Assembly: GCF_963082655.1 (NCBI RefSeq)
Contig: NC_081553.1
Location: forward strand, 227,367,827 to 227,431,826
Length of the DNA stretch: 64,000 nt
Source: Stomoxys calcitrans
Lineage: Eukaryota; Arthropoda; Insecta; Diptera; Muscidae
Direction of reading: 5' to 3'
A program made the translations under genes and the position numbers. This document shows positions 12,691 to 23,075 of the stretch, piece by piece (within the stretch, counting starts at the first letter, position 1; each line of letters starts with the position of its first letter). The notes beneath the pieces were generated by a model. The model did not search any database. It had not been told where the DNA came from and saw only the letters and a program-made list of their open reading frames with translations.

Positions 12691-13355
12691 CCAATTCAGG
12701 CCTCTACAGATCTCCAAAATGCTCGGAAAGCGATTCTTACCGTATTATTCTGTGTCTTCTCCTCGCAGTTGAGAGCAGTGCTTGAGCGTATCTAACTTCT
12801 CCTTGTCATCAAACACCTAGTAGAGGTCTGACTGGTCTTGGGACAGTCAGCAGTCCCAACAGCAGTCCGATGTAATGCTCTCTCAGCTTCTGTGTAAGTG
12901 ACGTACGGTTTCGAAAAATACTCGGCCATAGGGCGTTTGTCACCCTGCAACCCAGTGCTGCAGCTAAGGCCTCATGAGAAGCTCACACAGGATTCGGCCG
13001 GGCCGAACTTACTAATTCCGGCCCCTACACATCTCGAGAATGTCGAGAGGACTAAGTGCTTAAAAGGAATCCAGGCTCGGAAAAAGATTCTTACCGTATT
13101 ATTCTGTGTCTTTTCCTCGCAGTTAAGAGCAGTGCTTGACCGTATCTAACTTCTCCTTGTCATCAAACACCTAGTAGATGTCTGACTGGCCACTGTAGCC
13201 TGACTACAGTCGGGAGTCCCAACAGCAGTCTGAGGTCATGCTTTCTCAGCTTCTGTGTAAGTGACGTACGGTTTCGCGAAATTCTCGGCCTTAGGGCCTT
13301 TACCACCCTGCAACCCAGAGCTGCAGCCAAGGGCTTATTAGAAGCTCACATAGGG
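12672..13355. repeat. Tandem pair of ~320-355-bp units that include a HINE end
   Basis: The phrase GGCCGAACTTA appears at about 12680 and 13001. After a 33-bp length difference, the stretch beginning ATTCTTACCGTATTATTCTG recurs (12733 and 13087, offset 354), followed by CAACACCTAG-type and GTGACGTACGGTTTCG phrases in both. The duplicated unit thus joins the hairpin end of a HINE-like element to non-HINE sequence. The minus strand may be LINE-derived, but I could not confirm it. Confidence 0.7.
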
Positions 13356-13399
13356 TAGGGTTAACTGATTCAGCAGCACTTATAATAGCATTTTATTAA

Positions 13400-14068
13400 T
13401 GGCAAGCTCGTCGGCCGCCACCCCTTGACGGTCCGAGATCCAGCAGCAGACGCAGCTGATAGCCTTACGTATGGTTCTAAGAAGTTGCTTGCATTTTCTC
13501 AACAGTTTTTCATCACTTGGCCCAAAGCCAGAGCCATCAGCACCGCCTGACTATCCAAGTACATCGCGACAGTCTGGTTTGGCGTCAGCTCCCTCATCGA
13601 AATGGTATCCAGTGCATTCAGAACAACACAGATCTCCAACTAAAAGACACTACAACCGTCCAGGAGCTTATATGAATCCCTGATTCCAAGGAACACAATG
13701 AAGACTCCTGCCCTACAACCCCATTCAATTAGGACTCATCCGGGCAAACAAAAGGATATTCCTCTATGGGAAAATATGAAGGACTCGGCCGCCGCCCCGT
13801 AATGGCCCAAGACCCAGAAGTGACTGACTGCCTTTTCTATGGTTTGAAGAAGCTCCTAGCATTTTCTAATGAGACTATACTTCACTTGGCCCAAGGCCAG
13901 AGCCATCAGCATCGCCCGACTATTCGCGTATATCGTGACAGTCCGATTTGTCGACAGCTCACGCATCTAAATGGTCTCCATTGCCTTCAGGACAGCGAAG
14001 AGCTCCGCCTCAAAAACGGTAAAGCCATCTAACTTCCCATATGACTCCCTGATTCCAAAAAATTCAAT
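13400..14068 (-). pseudogene. Two decayed LINE RNase H domain copies in tandem
   Basis: Minus-strand translation of 13770-14030 gives TVFEAELFAVLKAMETI, then TNRTVTIYANSRA, then SLIRKC and VSHFWVLGHYG with stops. This is the order of the RNase H domain found at the C-terminal side of jockey/R1-type ORF2. 13400-13690 is a related copy about 374 bp away, with the same GGCCGCC...GGCCCAA...CAGAGCCATCAGCA layout on the plus strand. Both are dead. The larger local array continues into the 512-bp tandem pair to the right. Confidence 0.6.
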
Positions 14069-15100
14069 GCAGACTCCTGTCCGGTGCCCCTTCTAATTTA
14101 CAACCATCCTTGCATACAGAAGGTCCCGGGAAAGGCGGCGGAAAACCGGAAGGACTCGATTACCGCCTCTTAAAGTCAGCAGAGACTGATAGCCTTCCCT
14201 ATCGTTTGAAGATGCTCCTTACATCTTCATCTGTACCTCAGTTGGCCCAAGGCCAGTGCCTTCAGCGTCGCCTGATTGTCCTTGTACATAGTGACAGTCG
14301 GATCAGGTAGCCGTTCTTTTATCGAATTAGTATACCGTGCCTTCAAGACATAGCAGACCTTTGCCTATAGGATTCCCTAATTCCAAGAAACTCAATGAAG
14401 ATATCTGTACGGTAGCCCCATTCAATTAATAGCCATCTTTGTAGAAGGTCTCTGCCGGGAAAGGCAGGGAAACCTCGGGCCAGATATTTCTTTTTGGAAA
14501 AACATCAAGGATCACTCGTCAACAAGAGAGGAAACTCCTGATAAATATTCCTTCAGGCCGCATCTCCATCCTCTTGCAAAACAGACTTCTGTCCGGTGCC
14601 CCTTCTAATTTACAACCATCCTTGCATACAGAAGGTCCCGGGAAAGGCGGCGGAAAACCGGAAGGACTCGATTACCGCCTCTTAAAGTCAGCAGAGACTG
14701 ATAGCCTTCCCTATCATTTGAAGATGCTCCTTACATCTTCATCTGTACCTCAGTTGGCCCAAGGCCAGTGCCTTCAGCGTCGCCTGATTGTCCTTGTACA
14801 TAGTGACAGTCGGATCAGGTAGCCGTTCTTTTATCGAATTAGTATACCGTGCCTTCAAGACATAGCAGACCTTTGCCTATAGGATTCCCTAATTCCAAGA
14901 AACTCAATGAAGATATCTGTACGGTAGCCCCATTCAATTAATAGCCATCTTTGTAGAAGGTCTCTGCCGAGAAAGGCAGGGAAAACCTCGGGCCAGATAT
15001 TTCTTTTTGGAAAAACATCAAGGATCACTCGTCAACAAGAGAGGAAACTCCTGATAAATATTCCTTCAGGCCGCATCTCCATCCTCTTGCAAAACAGAAG
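14069..15100 (-). repeat. Near-identical 512-bp tandem duplication of LINE RNase H relic
   Basis: CTGTCCGGTGCCCCTTC starts at 14077 and again at 14589; the copies end with CCTCTTGCAAAACAGA at about 14585 and 15098. By eye they differ at only a handful of sites (for example CGTTTGAAG/CATTTGAAG, and one extra A in a run). The minus strand of each carries a degraded VTMYKDNQATLKALALGQL-like stretch, again RNase H. With the two older copies to the left, four RNase H relics lie head to tail. Confidence 0.8.
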
Positions 15101-15470
15101 ATTAGTCAACGTTTTAACAGCGTTAGGTTCCTTTTTCTCAGTCTTAGGGCGATCTTCGTTGTCACATAGTCATTATACAGGTGCAAAGGCCGAACATTGC
15201 ATTCAGCACCTATATCAGGGAGTTCTACAATACTTCGTCAAAGATAAGAACCGAAGCGGTGCCCTATACCTTCTTGGGCACAATTTTCCAGAGCCGGATG
15301 CTCCACCAGACATCCGTAGTAAAGAATATGCATACAATGTACCGTTTCAGGACTAAGCCCCCAAGTCCATGCTATCGAATTGGGATAGCAGCAGAGCGCA
15401 TCCAGCACCGCTTTAACCCTTTTCTTAAAATATCGTCTAGTTATCACCTCTTATCTGCCATATTAAACAA
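15101..15470 (-). pseudogene. LINE ORF2 relic (region after the reverse transcriptase core)
   Basis: Minus-strand translation of 15447-15238 reads KRVKAVLDALCC, then WTWGLSPETVH, a pattern typical of the segment after the RT palm in jockey/R1-like ORF2 (kkA..aly..k...G..WGL.P..v.W.y...V.P). The usual VVWW block is lost. The frame then runs into the RNase H relics to the left, so 13400-15470 looks like one LINE whose RNase H part was repeatedly duplicated. Confidence 0.6.
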
Positions 15471-15890
15471 GTAAAGTGTGCTAAATTCGTTCGGGCTTAA
15501 TCTTGAGAGCTAACCAGCATGAATTCTTCTAAAAAATTACACAATTTAATTTAGTTAAAGGACCTAGGAGAACTTTACGTACAAAATTTCTGTCAAAAGA
15601 GTCAAAAATTTAAGTTTCCAGAAGTCGTAGAAGACAGTTGGAAAATCGGTTTAGAAGAGAGCTGTATCAGGTTAAAGACCGATTCGAACTATAGTTACCA
15701 CGGATGTTGGAAGTCATAATGGAATGGTAGGAGGAAAATTTCAGCCATATCGAACAATAATTTCGGCGTCTAGGATCTCGATGGTCTAGGAGATCGGTTT
15801 CTATGGCAGCTTTATCAGATTACAAACCGATTTGGATCGTACTTTGCACGTTTGTTTGAAGTCGCAACAAAATATAAACGTGCGAAATCG
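15470..15890 (-). mobile_element. HINE-like element, hairpin-end fragment
   Basis: It opens with CAAGTAAAGTGTGCTAAATTC, a broken hairpin and ATCTTGAGAGC. Diverged units follow with AGATCGGTTTCTATGGCAGC and ACAAACCGATTTGGATCG. It breaks off where the 180-bp array begins. Confidence 0.5.
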
Positions 15891-15894
15891 CAGC

Positions 15895-16395
15895 CAGAAT
15901 GTTGGGTCATTCTGGAGATAGAGAATAATTTTGTGTTGGGTCATTCTGGAAGTGAATTGTGCAGATTGAATATGAAATTTTCGTGTTTCTCGGAAACAAC
16001 TTAACCGATTCGCAATCGGATTGATTCGTTTGAAAGCCAATAATAATATCTACAATTCCATACATGTTTTGTCTACCTATTACTTACAGTTTCCGAAATA
16101 GAGAATAATTTTATGTTGGTTCATTCTGGAAGTGAATTGTGCGGATGGAATATGTAATTTTCGTGTTTCTCGGAAACGACTTAACCGATTCGCAATCGGA
16201 TTGATTCGTTTGGAAGCCAATAATAATATCTACAATTCTATTCTTGTTTTGTCTACCTAGCACTCACAGTTTCCGAAATATAGAAAAATTTTTATGATGG
16301 GTCATTCTGGAGGTAGAGAATAATTTTATGTTGGGTCATTCTGGAAGTGAATTGTGCGGATGGAATATGTAATTTTCGTGTTTCTCGGAAATAGG
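15895..16395. repeat. 180-bp tandem repeat, about 2.7 copies
   Basis: GAGAATAATTTT anchors the unit at 15921 and 16101; the matching spot at 16281 reads TAGAAAAATTTTT. A nested ~36-bp subrepeat (GGGTCATTCTGG ... GAGAATAATTTT) appears at the start of copies 1 and 3. Each full unit contains CCGATTCGCAATCGG, a short perfect inverted repeat, and a TCTCGGAAAC phrase. Noncoding. Confidence 0.75.
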
Positions 16396-16439
16396 AGCTC
16401 AGGAACAGGTTTGTAAATAAACAGATGGTTTATATGAGA

Positions 16440-17530
16440 GCAATATGAATTTATGGACCGATTTGGACTATACTTATTAGGAAACACTATATGCAAACTT
16501 TTAGCTAAATCGGATAACTTTTTTTTAGATTCCATTGCAAGACACTTTCCGGCTTTATACCATTTTGTTCAATGCTTTCTATTCAAAAAAAATGGCACAG
16601 CAAAGAACTTTTAAAAGTAAGGCATCTGTATCTCGATTTCTGATTTGCCAAGAATCTTCATCAGCGGATTCATTTGACCAATTACGCTGATGAAAATTCT
16701 TGACGAATCAGTAATTGCATACGTTTAGCCGGTCAAATACCTTTTAGCAACATTACACATTTTGCCTTACTTTTGGAAGTTCTTTGCTTTGCTATACTTT
16801 AGAATAGAGAGCACTGAACGAAATTGGCTATAGCCGGACAACATCCTGCTAGAGAATCTATAAAAAATATCAGATTTGGCTAAAAGTTTGCATGTAATAA
16901 AGGGTGATTTTTTTGAGGTTAGGATTTTCATGCATTAGTATTTGACAGATCACGTGGGATTTCAGACATGGTGTCAAAGAGAAAGATGCTCAGTATGCTT
17001 TGACATTTCATCATGAATAGACTTACTAACGAGCAACGCCTGCAAATCATTGAATTTTATTACCAAAATCAGTGTTCAGTTCGAAATGTGTTCATTCACC
17101 GTTCAGCGATGAGGCTCATTTCTGGTTGAATGGCTACGTAAATAAGCAAAATTGCCGCATTTGGAGTGAAGAGCAACCAGAAGCCGTTCAAGAACTGCCC
17201 ATGCATCCCGAAAAATGCACTGTTTGGTGTGGTTTGTACGCTGGTGGAATCATTGGACCGTATTTTTTCAAAGATGCTGTTGGACGCAACGTTACGGTGA
17301 ATGAACACATTTCGAACCGAACACTGATTTTGGTAATAAAATTCAATGATTTGCAAGCGTTGCTCGTTAGTAAGTCTATTCATGATGAAATGTCAAAGCA
17401 TACTGAGCATCTTTCTCTTTGACACCATGTCTGAAATCCCACGTGATCTGTCAAATACTAATGCATGAAAATCCTAACCTCAAAAAAATCACCCTTTATT
17501 TCAACAAACCTGGTAAGTATAGTCCATTTC
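16440..17530. repeat. Long inverted repeat whose right arm is split by a mariner-like element
   Basis: The centre is near 16690 (ATCTTCATCAGCGGATT facing ACGCTGATGAAAATTCT). The left arm (about 16440-16680) contains TATACTTATTAGGAAACAC and CAAACTTTTAGCTAAATC. The right arm shows their reverse complements (GATTTGGCTAAAAGTTTG) up to 16899, is interrupted at a TA, and resumes at 17497 with AACCTGGTAAGTATAGTCC. The arms are imperfect, so the palindrome predates the insertion. Confidence 0.7.
16900..17496 (+). mobile_element. Snap-back mariner-like element, copy A
   Basis: Both ends are about 200-bp inverted repeats starting AAGGGTGATTTTTTTGAGG, flanked by TA at 16898-16899 and 17497-17498. Each arm contains the transposase start (MNRLTNEQRLQIIEFYYQNQ on the plus strand at the left). 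The centre (17099-17300) encodes on the plus strand a transposase core with FSDEAHFWLNGY (first catalytic Asp), IWSEEQPEA and GGIIGPYFFKDA. The D2 and D3 regions are absent, so the element depends on transposase supplied in trans. The long frames here are chimeras of sense core and antisense arm, not proteins. Confidence 0.85.
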
Positions 17531-17870
17531 GTTCAATGCTTTTTATTCAAAGAATCGCACAGCAAAAAAGTTTCAAAAGTAAGGCAAAATGTTTGGTGTT
17601 GCTAAAGTGCATTTGACTGGCTATCCGTGTCACGATTTCTGATTCGCCAAGAATCTTCATCAGCGGATTTGGTCAAATGGATCCGCTGATGAAGATTCTT
17701 GGCGAATCAGAAAACGCGATACGGATAGCCGGTCAAATACTTTTTACCAACATTACACATTTTGCCTTACTTTTTAAAGTTCTTTGCTGTGCTAATCTTG
17801 GAATAGAAACTACTGAACCAAATGGGCAATAACCGCACAATATCCAGCAGTGGAATCTAAAGAAGATTTT
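17515..17870. repeat. Second palindrome of the same family with a 30-bp perfect core
   Basis: 17639-17668 and 17681-17710 are perfect reverse complements (CTGATTCGCC...CAGCGGAT) around a 12-nt loop. With a few mismatches the symmetry extends outward through GGCTATCCGT, AAGTAAGGCAAAATGT and GCACAGCAAA to about 17515 and 17850. It is homologous to the palindrome centred at 16690, so two foldback-like units lie side by side. Confidence 0.8.
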
Positions 17871-19120
17871 AAGGCAAAAAAAGTAAGCTCAAACAGACAA
17901 AGCGGATAATAATTGTGGCTTCTTCTATTAAGGAGCTGCATCCAAATCTGGCCCATATGCTATGCCCTGCGACCTACTTCATTAAGAAGTATTGTATATG
18001 GACATAATTTCAATCTATATTCGTACGACCGTCAAGCCCTAGAAATGGAAAATAAAGGAAAGAAATCGCAAGGCATCGTTCAGTAAATAGTAGGGAGATA
18101 GCTCAACGATGATCTATTTAATGTGTATTGTGATTGCTGATATTTGAGGCATTGGTTTGACGAAAGGCGGTGTATAGTAAAAGGAAGTTCAAGAAGTTCC
18201 AAAGTCTGACCTGGTAAAATTGGGATCTATACTTAGTTGGCAGCGAATTTGAATATATGGTCTATTGAAATGGGAAGCCAATGATGCGCTTAGACATCCT
18301 ATTATATAAAATCGTCTGTGTATACTAGACTCTACAAAAAGAATAGCACATTGTATTATAACCCACTCTAATACACTTACCCATGAATGTTGTAAGATTG
18401 TTATCATGTTTGATTAAAAACCCAGTATGCATGTAGTGTTGGCAAATTGTTTGAATGTAAAACAAATGTAAAAAAAACAACAACAAATACTCCACAAACT
18501 AATAAAATAATGCCATTATAAAAATTTAATTAGGAAAATAATTGGGGATTAGTGAGGCTAATAGATATAAATGGCAATTCAATATTTCTAAAACAATAAA
18601 AGAAAATGTTATTAGAAAATAAAATTTTATTAGTTTTATATTTTCTATTATTTTTGTAAAATATTCAAAATCATTGCCACCCAAAGATAGTCTAGAAAAC
18701 AAATACAATTCATGATTTATTTTGAAATAAATGGAATGCAAACTGGCGAGACTAGCAAGCAGTATGACCTTAACCAACTACAGATCTTTAGTTAAATGGG
18801 AAACAATCAAACCGTACGAGCTACCATACGAGGTTTCCGATAAGGAGACAGCCCATTGTGTGTTACTTTTTTATCATTCTTCTAGATAAGGTTATACAAA
18901 ATACAGATATGAAAAGAAATGACAAACTATATATCAAACAACGTTGCCAGGGTAGGTTAACAATGTAGACCATACAGAAAAAATAATGAATGCATCATTG
19001 CTAGTAGTTGCTAGTGTTTCCTTTGGTAGTTAGCGGCGCCAACGCTCCAGAGAACTGCTACATATAACAAAATTTGTTATGCAAACGAACAGAGAAAAAA
19101 AGTTTTTTGTCTACTTAATA
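17871..19120. other. Unassigned, strongly AT-rich DNA
   Basis: No domain or repeat is recognised. 18420-18720 is especially A/T-rich with AAAACAAC and TTATTAG runs. Minus-strand frames at 18189-18407 and 18526-18777 reflect composition only. Confidence 0.4.
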
Positions 19121-19690
19121 CTAAAAAGTAACCTCGAGAAAGAAAATCTAAGTCAGGAATTCCGTGCTACTTACAAAATCCCCAATTGTTTTCCAAACTA
19201 CGCCCCTAAGTTGGTTCATGTCTGGTATTGTGTCCCCACCTAAGTACCAACGTCTGTTAGCCGCAAAAGCCCGGCAATGACAAAGGAAATTCTCCAACGT
19301 CTCATCATCTAAAAAGTAACCTCGAGAAAGAAAATCAAAGTCAGGAATTCCGTGCTACTTACATAATTACCAATTATTTTTCATACTACGCTCCTAAGTT
19401 GGTTCATGTCTGGTATTGTGTACCCACCTAAGTACCAATGTCTGTTAGCCGCAAAAGCCGGAAAATCACATAGGAAATTCCCCAACGTTGCATCATCTTC
19501 CCCACATGCTATCACTTGCTGCACCGATTTTGCATAAGTGAGCTCGTAGTCCTAAAAGTCTTATTATGATACCGAAAGGTATACTGACATAGGAAATGCT
19601 GCAGCGTCTCATCATCTTCCCCAGATGACCCGCACATGCTATCACATGCCGCACCGATTTTGCATAAGTGAGCTCGTAATCCTATGTGCC
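19121..19690 (-). pseudogene. LINE ORF2 C-terminal relic, tandemly duplicated
   Basis: CTAAAAAGTAACCTCGAG starts copies at 19121 and 19309 (188 bp apart). Shorter repeats of the cysteine/histidine block follow at about 19490-19580 and 19610-19690 (CATAAGTGAGCTCGTA in both). Minus-strand translation gives IITGHIGLRAHLCKIGAACD, CGSSGEDDETLQHFLC, RYLGGDT and a LRGV.WK end. This is the C-terminal Cys-rich domain of a jockey/R1-type LINE. Confidence 0.7.
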
Positions 19691-21765
19691 CCGTTATGAT
19701 ATCGAATGCTATTCTGACCTGCTGCTTACTTCCTTTCAGCAATAGCCTCGTCTTCTCACAATATGGATTTCCCCATAGGATTTTCGTCGTCCTACCGACA
19801 GTTTCGCAGTTCCACAGCATGTTCGTAGCCCACGCCCTTAACTCAGAATCCGTCGACCCAAAAGATTTTGGGTTAACCAAGTTTATTGACAGCAGTCCTC
19901 TAGTCTTCATTGCTTATTCATCTGCTCTGTCATTACTCCTTACTCCCCTATGGCTGGGCACCCAAACGATGCGGATCATGCTATGCTCAGAGAAGGCGTT
20001 AATCTCCATTCCAAGACTGTTCGTGACTTTAACGTCCTGGTTGTTATTGTCCTGATGGCCTGTTTATACTCGACGTATTCGCATTAACACCATACCACCT
20101 CACGCATTCCGTAATCGCCCGAATCTCCGCCTACAGGACCGTTTTATGGTCTGGCAGTCTACAACAAATTTCAACCCCTGGGTTCTCAATATAAACCCCA
20201 AGGCCCCCTCTCTGCTTTGATTCATCTGTATGGCATGATCTTCCAGATGGCAATACCAGGCTGTGCCTTTGGCAGCAGTGCCTCGCACTCAACCACAAGT
20301 GTCATCTCAGGTATCCTATCGGAAACCATCTCCATTTCCAATCGTTGCCTCGATTATACCGCCATGGTATGAGCTGCTCCTATCCTCTATCAATTCGCCC
20401 AGGACCGTATTATGGTCAGGCAGTCTATAACAGATTTCAGCCACTGGGTTCTCAATGTAAACTCCAAGGCCCCTCTCTGCTTTGATCCATCTGTGTAGCA
20501 GAATCTTTCAGATGGCAATACCAGGCTGTGCCTCTGGCAGCAGTGCTTTGCACTCAACCACAAGTGTCATCTCAGGTATCCTATCGAAAACCTCCTCCAT
20601 TTCTTTCAGGTCTCCTATCATTGCCTCGATTATACCGCGATGATATGAGCTGCTCCTATCCTCTATTCATTCGCTGCCTCACACTCACCTCACACTTAAT
20701 CAGTATGTCAATGGGTCGAATGTCTATAATAGTCTCCAGTGCCCTAGTGGGGGTGGTCCTCATCGCTCCGCCCATGCCAAGACAACATGTTCTCTAAACC
20801 TGTTGTACTATCCTTTCGTTGCACTTTGTCTTTATCGCCGTCCACCAAACTACTGAGGCGTAAGTAAGTGTTGGTATAATCACGCGAGCCAGTGGACTAT
20901 CTTTGGATTCAGGCCCCATTTCGAGCCTATGGCCCTTCTACATAGTGCCCAACATCCAATTCAGTTTCCTGTCCAAGATTACCCTTAAGCATTTGACCTT
21001 GTCAGATAACGGAATCGTTTGATTGAGGAAACGTGGTGTGTCAAATTGGCCCACCTGAATCTTCCCCGTGACCAGAGCAGATTTCTTTCTTCTCTGGGTT
21101 AACATTGAGACCCATAGGTCTAGCCCAATCATATGCCGTCTGTAAGAGCCTTATGGCCCTTCTGCACAGCTGGTTCGGAGCCTTACGTACCCCTTAGAAG
21201 AGTTATAACATCGTCGTGTTCAAATCCTTCCTTAGTCAGTTTCCATTATAGGTTATTTATGGTGGTCACCCATAGGAGTGGCGCCAAAATGCCACTCTGT
21301 GGAGTGCCCTGTGCCACTTTCTCAGCAGTATCCACCGACCTTCCCTTGGTATAGGCATGCTGTTTGTACTTGAAAAGTTCGTTGGATGTTCTAATCTTTA
21401 TTATGGTATCCACGATACGTTCCATGGTTTTAAGTGGAAAGGGCGTAAGGATTATAGATCTGCCTGCCTTTGGTGTCGCATAACTTGCTTTGCTGGGCTT
21501 TGGTATAAATACCACCCCTGCCTCCTGTCAGGCTTTCGGAGTTTATGGGAGTGCTAGGCGCGCTGTGAAAATAGTGGCCAGATGTGGCGTAAGGCTTATA
21601 GGTCTGTAGGCCTTTGGTGTAGCATAACTTGCCTTGCCGGGCTTTGGCATAAATACCACCCTTGCCTCCTGTCAGGCTTTCGGAGCATATGCGAGTGCTA
21701 GGCGCGCTATGAAAATAGTGACCAGATCGGGCGCCAAATAGCCGGACTCCTTCTGTAGTCAATAG
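19691..21765 (-). pseudogene. RNase H-bearing LINE ORF2 relic with internal tandem duplications
   Basis: Reading leftward on the minus strand: an RT block (VVFIPKPSKASYATPKAGR-like, KTMERIVD, KYKQHAYTKGRS, then GTPQSGILAPLLWV at about 21250-21515), a post-palm block (VKCLRVILDRKLNW near 20950), and an RNase H block (LGVYIENPGVEICCRLPDH, LQAEIRAITECVRW at about 20100-20260). The YADD catalytic segment is deleted between the GTPQ block and the stop-filled stretch after it. The RT N-terminal block is duplicated (offset 145 at 21444/21589) and the RNase H block is duplicated (offset 266 at 20135/20401). Frameshifts and stops show that it is dead. Confidence 0.75.
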
Positions 21766-21974
21766 CCATTAAGGAAGTCAAGCATACAAAGCAAACGGCA
21801 AAAAGAGTTCCCACGCTCGCCCTGTCACCAGTTTGATATTTGTGGAGCAGTATAAATTTTTTGCCAACAAAAAACTTTCAGCATCGGTCTTGCTGTTACA
21901 AACTGGCAAACATGTTGCTATACTGCTGTAGTAGCAGATTTATGACCGCCAAACAACCAGCGGGCATTGTTTTC

Positions 21975-22260
21975 AAGGTTAGGAAGATATCTTTTAGTTT
22001 CTACCGTTAAACCATCCACATCTCTTTAAAGAGCCTAAAATCTTGCGAATGTTTACATCCGCTAAATCAGACAAGCTCTCACAGAAATAAGAACCTAAAA
22101 TGGAACTCCTCCGGACTGCCCTTGCGGGACCCACACACAGCAAATGTTCTACAATCTCTTCTTCCTCGACATCTTCACAGCTTCTGCAAAAGTCGTTACT
22201 TGCCACCTTTATTCTGTCAGAATGTTTTCCGATCAGACAGTAATCTGTCATGACGGACAC
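21975..22260 (-). pseudogene. LINE ORF2 C-terminus, separate copy
   Basis: The minus-strand frame 22260-21994 is open to its natural stop. It holds DFCRSCEDVEEEEIVEHLLC, SSILGSYFCESLSDL and KILGSLKRCGWFNGRN. The Cys-x2-Cys ... His ... Cys block is the C-terminal motif of jockey/R1-type LINEs. The 3' flank (GGTTTAACGGTAGAAACTA on the minus strand) matches 57738-57860, so both are 3' ends of one family. Confidence 0.75.
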
Positions 22261-22512
22261 AATGACAATGACTGAGATGTCCCTTCAGTGTATATGAGGT
22301 CACATAATTTTGGAATGTTCACAAAACAACTGTGCCAAGTATGGTTCAAATTGGTCAACAACCGACCATCTAAACCAATTTCTCAAATTAACTTCTTGAA
22401 TCTCTAAATAACCCAGTGGAAGAGGAGGCTTAGTAAGACAAGAATTCGAACATGGTCAGTGTCGTATACATTCATTTATTGGTAGAGTTGAAAAAATTTA
22501 AACATATACATA
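22261..22512 (+). mobile_element. Small HINE-like fragment and short spacer
   Basis: 22320-22410 holds TGTGCCAAGTATGGTTCAAA, an ACAACC-GACC stretch and AACTTCTTGAAT, the usual order of one internal HINE unit in plus orientation. The remainder is unassigned. Confidence 0.45.
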
Positions 22513-22625
22513 TGGAGGAGGCCACTGTGGCGCAGAGGTTAGCTTGACGCCAAACGACTGGATTCAAATCTCGGCGTGAACATCACCAAAATTTTCAGCG
22601 GTGCTTATCCCATTACTTATACGCC
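22513..22625 (+). mobile_element. tRNA-headed SINE, 5' fragment
   Basis: GGCCACTGTGGCGCAGAGG (A-box-like) is followed by CTGGATTCAAATCTCGGCG (B-box region) and TTTTCAGCGGTG. It breaks off near 22620. The spacer to the next SINE (22626-22675) resembles a bit of the LINE at 19985-20030 (AGAGAAGACGTTAATCTC). Confidence 0.65.
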
Positions 22626-22683
22626 ATCCTCAGAGAAGACGTTAATCTCATTCTTACATTCCAACACTGTTCGTGATCGTACA

Positions 22684-22997
22684 ACCAGAGGCCACCGCAT
22701 CGCAGAGGTTAGCATGTCCGCCAATGACGCTAAACGACTGGGTTCGAATCCAGGCGAGACCATCTAAAAAAATTTTCAGCGGTGGTTTTCCCCTCCTAAT
22801 GCTGGCAACATTTGTGAGGTACAATGCCATGTAAAACTTCTCTCCAAAGAGGTGTCGCACTGCGGCACGCCGTTCGGACTCGACATAAAAAGGAGGCCCC
22901 TAATCTTTCAGCTTAAACATTAATCAAACTGCACTCATTGATATGAGAGAGGTATCCCCTGTTTCTTAGTGGAATGTTCATGGGATATATATATGGT
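22684..22997 (+). mobile_element. tRNA-headed SINE, near full length
   Basis: The head has GAGGCCACCGCATCGCAGAGG and CTGGGTTCGAATCCAGGCG, an intact pol III B box (GGTTCGAATCC). The body runs TTTTCAGCGGTGG, AACTTCTCTCCAAAGAGGTG, CGGCACGCCGTTCGGACTC, AAAAAGGAGGCCCCT and CTGCACTCATTGATATG. The tail is near GAATGTTCATGGGA. Same family as 24047-24364, 34785-35095 and 42095-42389. Confidence 0.8.
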
Positions 22998-23020
22998 GCT
23001 GGGCAACCAAACTTCAACCT

Positions 23021-23075
23021 GGCTGGAAGATAAGTAAAACCTCCCTAAGCTCGAGGCTTTACTTATCTTCCAGCT
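23021..23075. repeat. 22-bp inverted repeat with an 11-nt loop
   Basis: GGCTGGAAGATAAGTAAAAC at 23021-23040 (arm to 23042) faces its complement at 23054-23075 (AGGCTTTACTTATCTTCCAG...), with two mismatches. It could form a stable hairpin in single-stranded DNA. Confidence 0.8.

Noticed and set aside
17072..17422. A 116-residue protein (and antisense 17096-17383; 44017-44340 and 44056-44475 in copy B)
   Set aside because: These frames join a sense transposase core to the antisense of the inverted arm; they are an accident of the snap-back structure.
22684..22997. tRNA gene
   Set aside because: A- and B-box-like motifs are present, but the head lacks a plausible cloverleaf and is followed by the conserved SINE body seen at several other loci.
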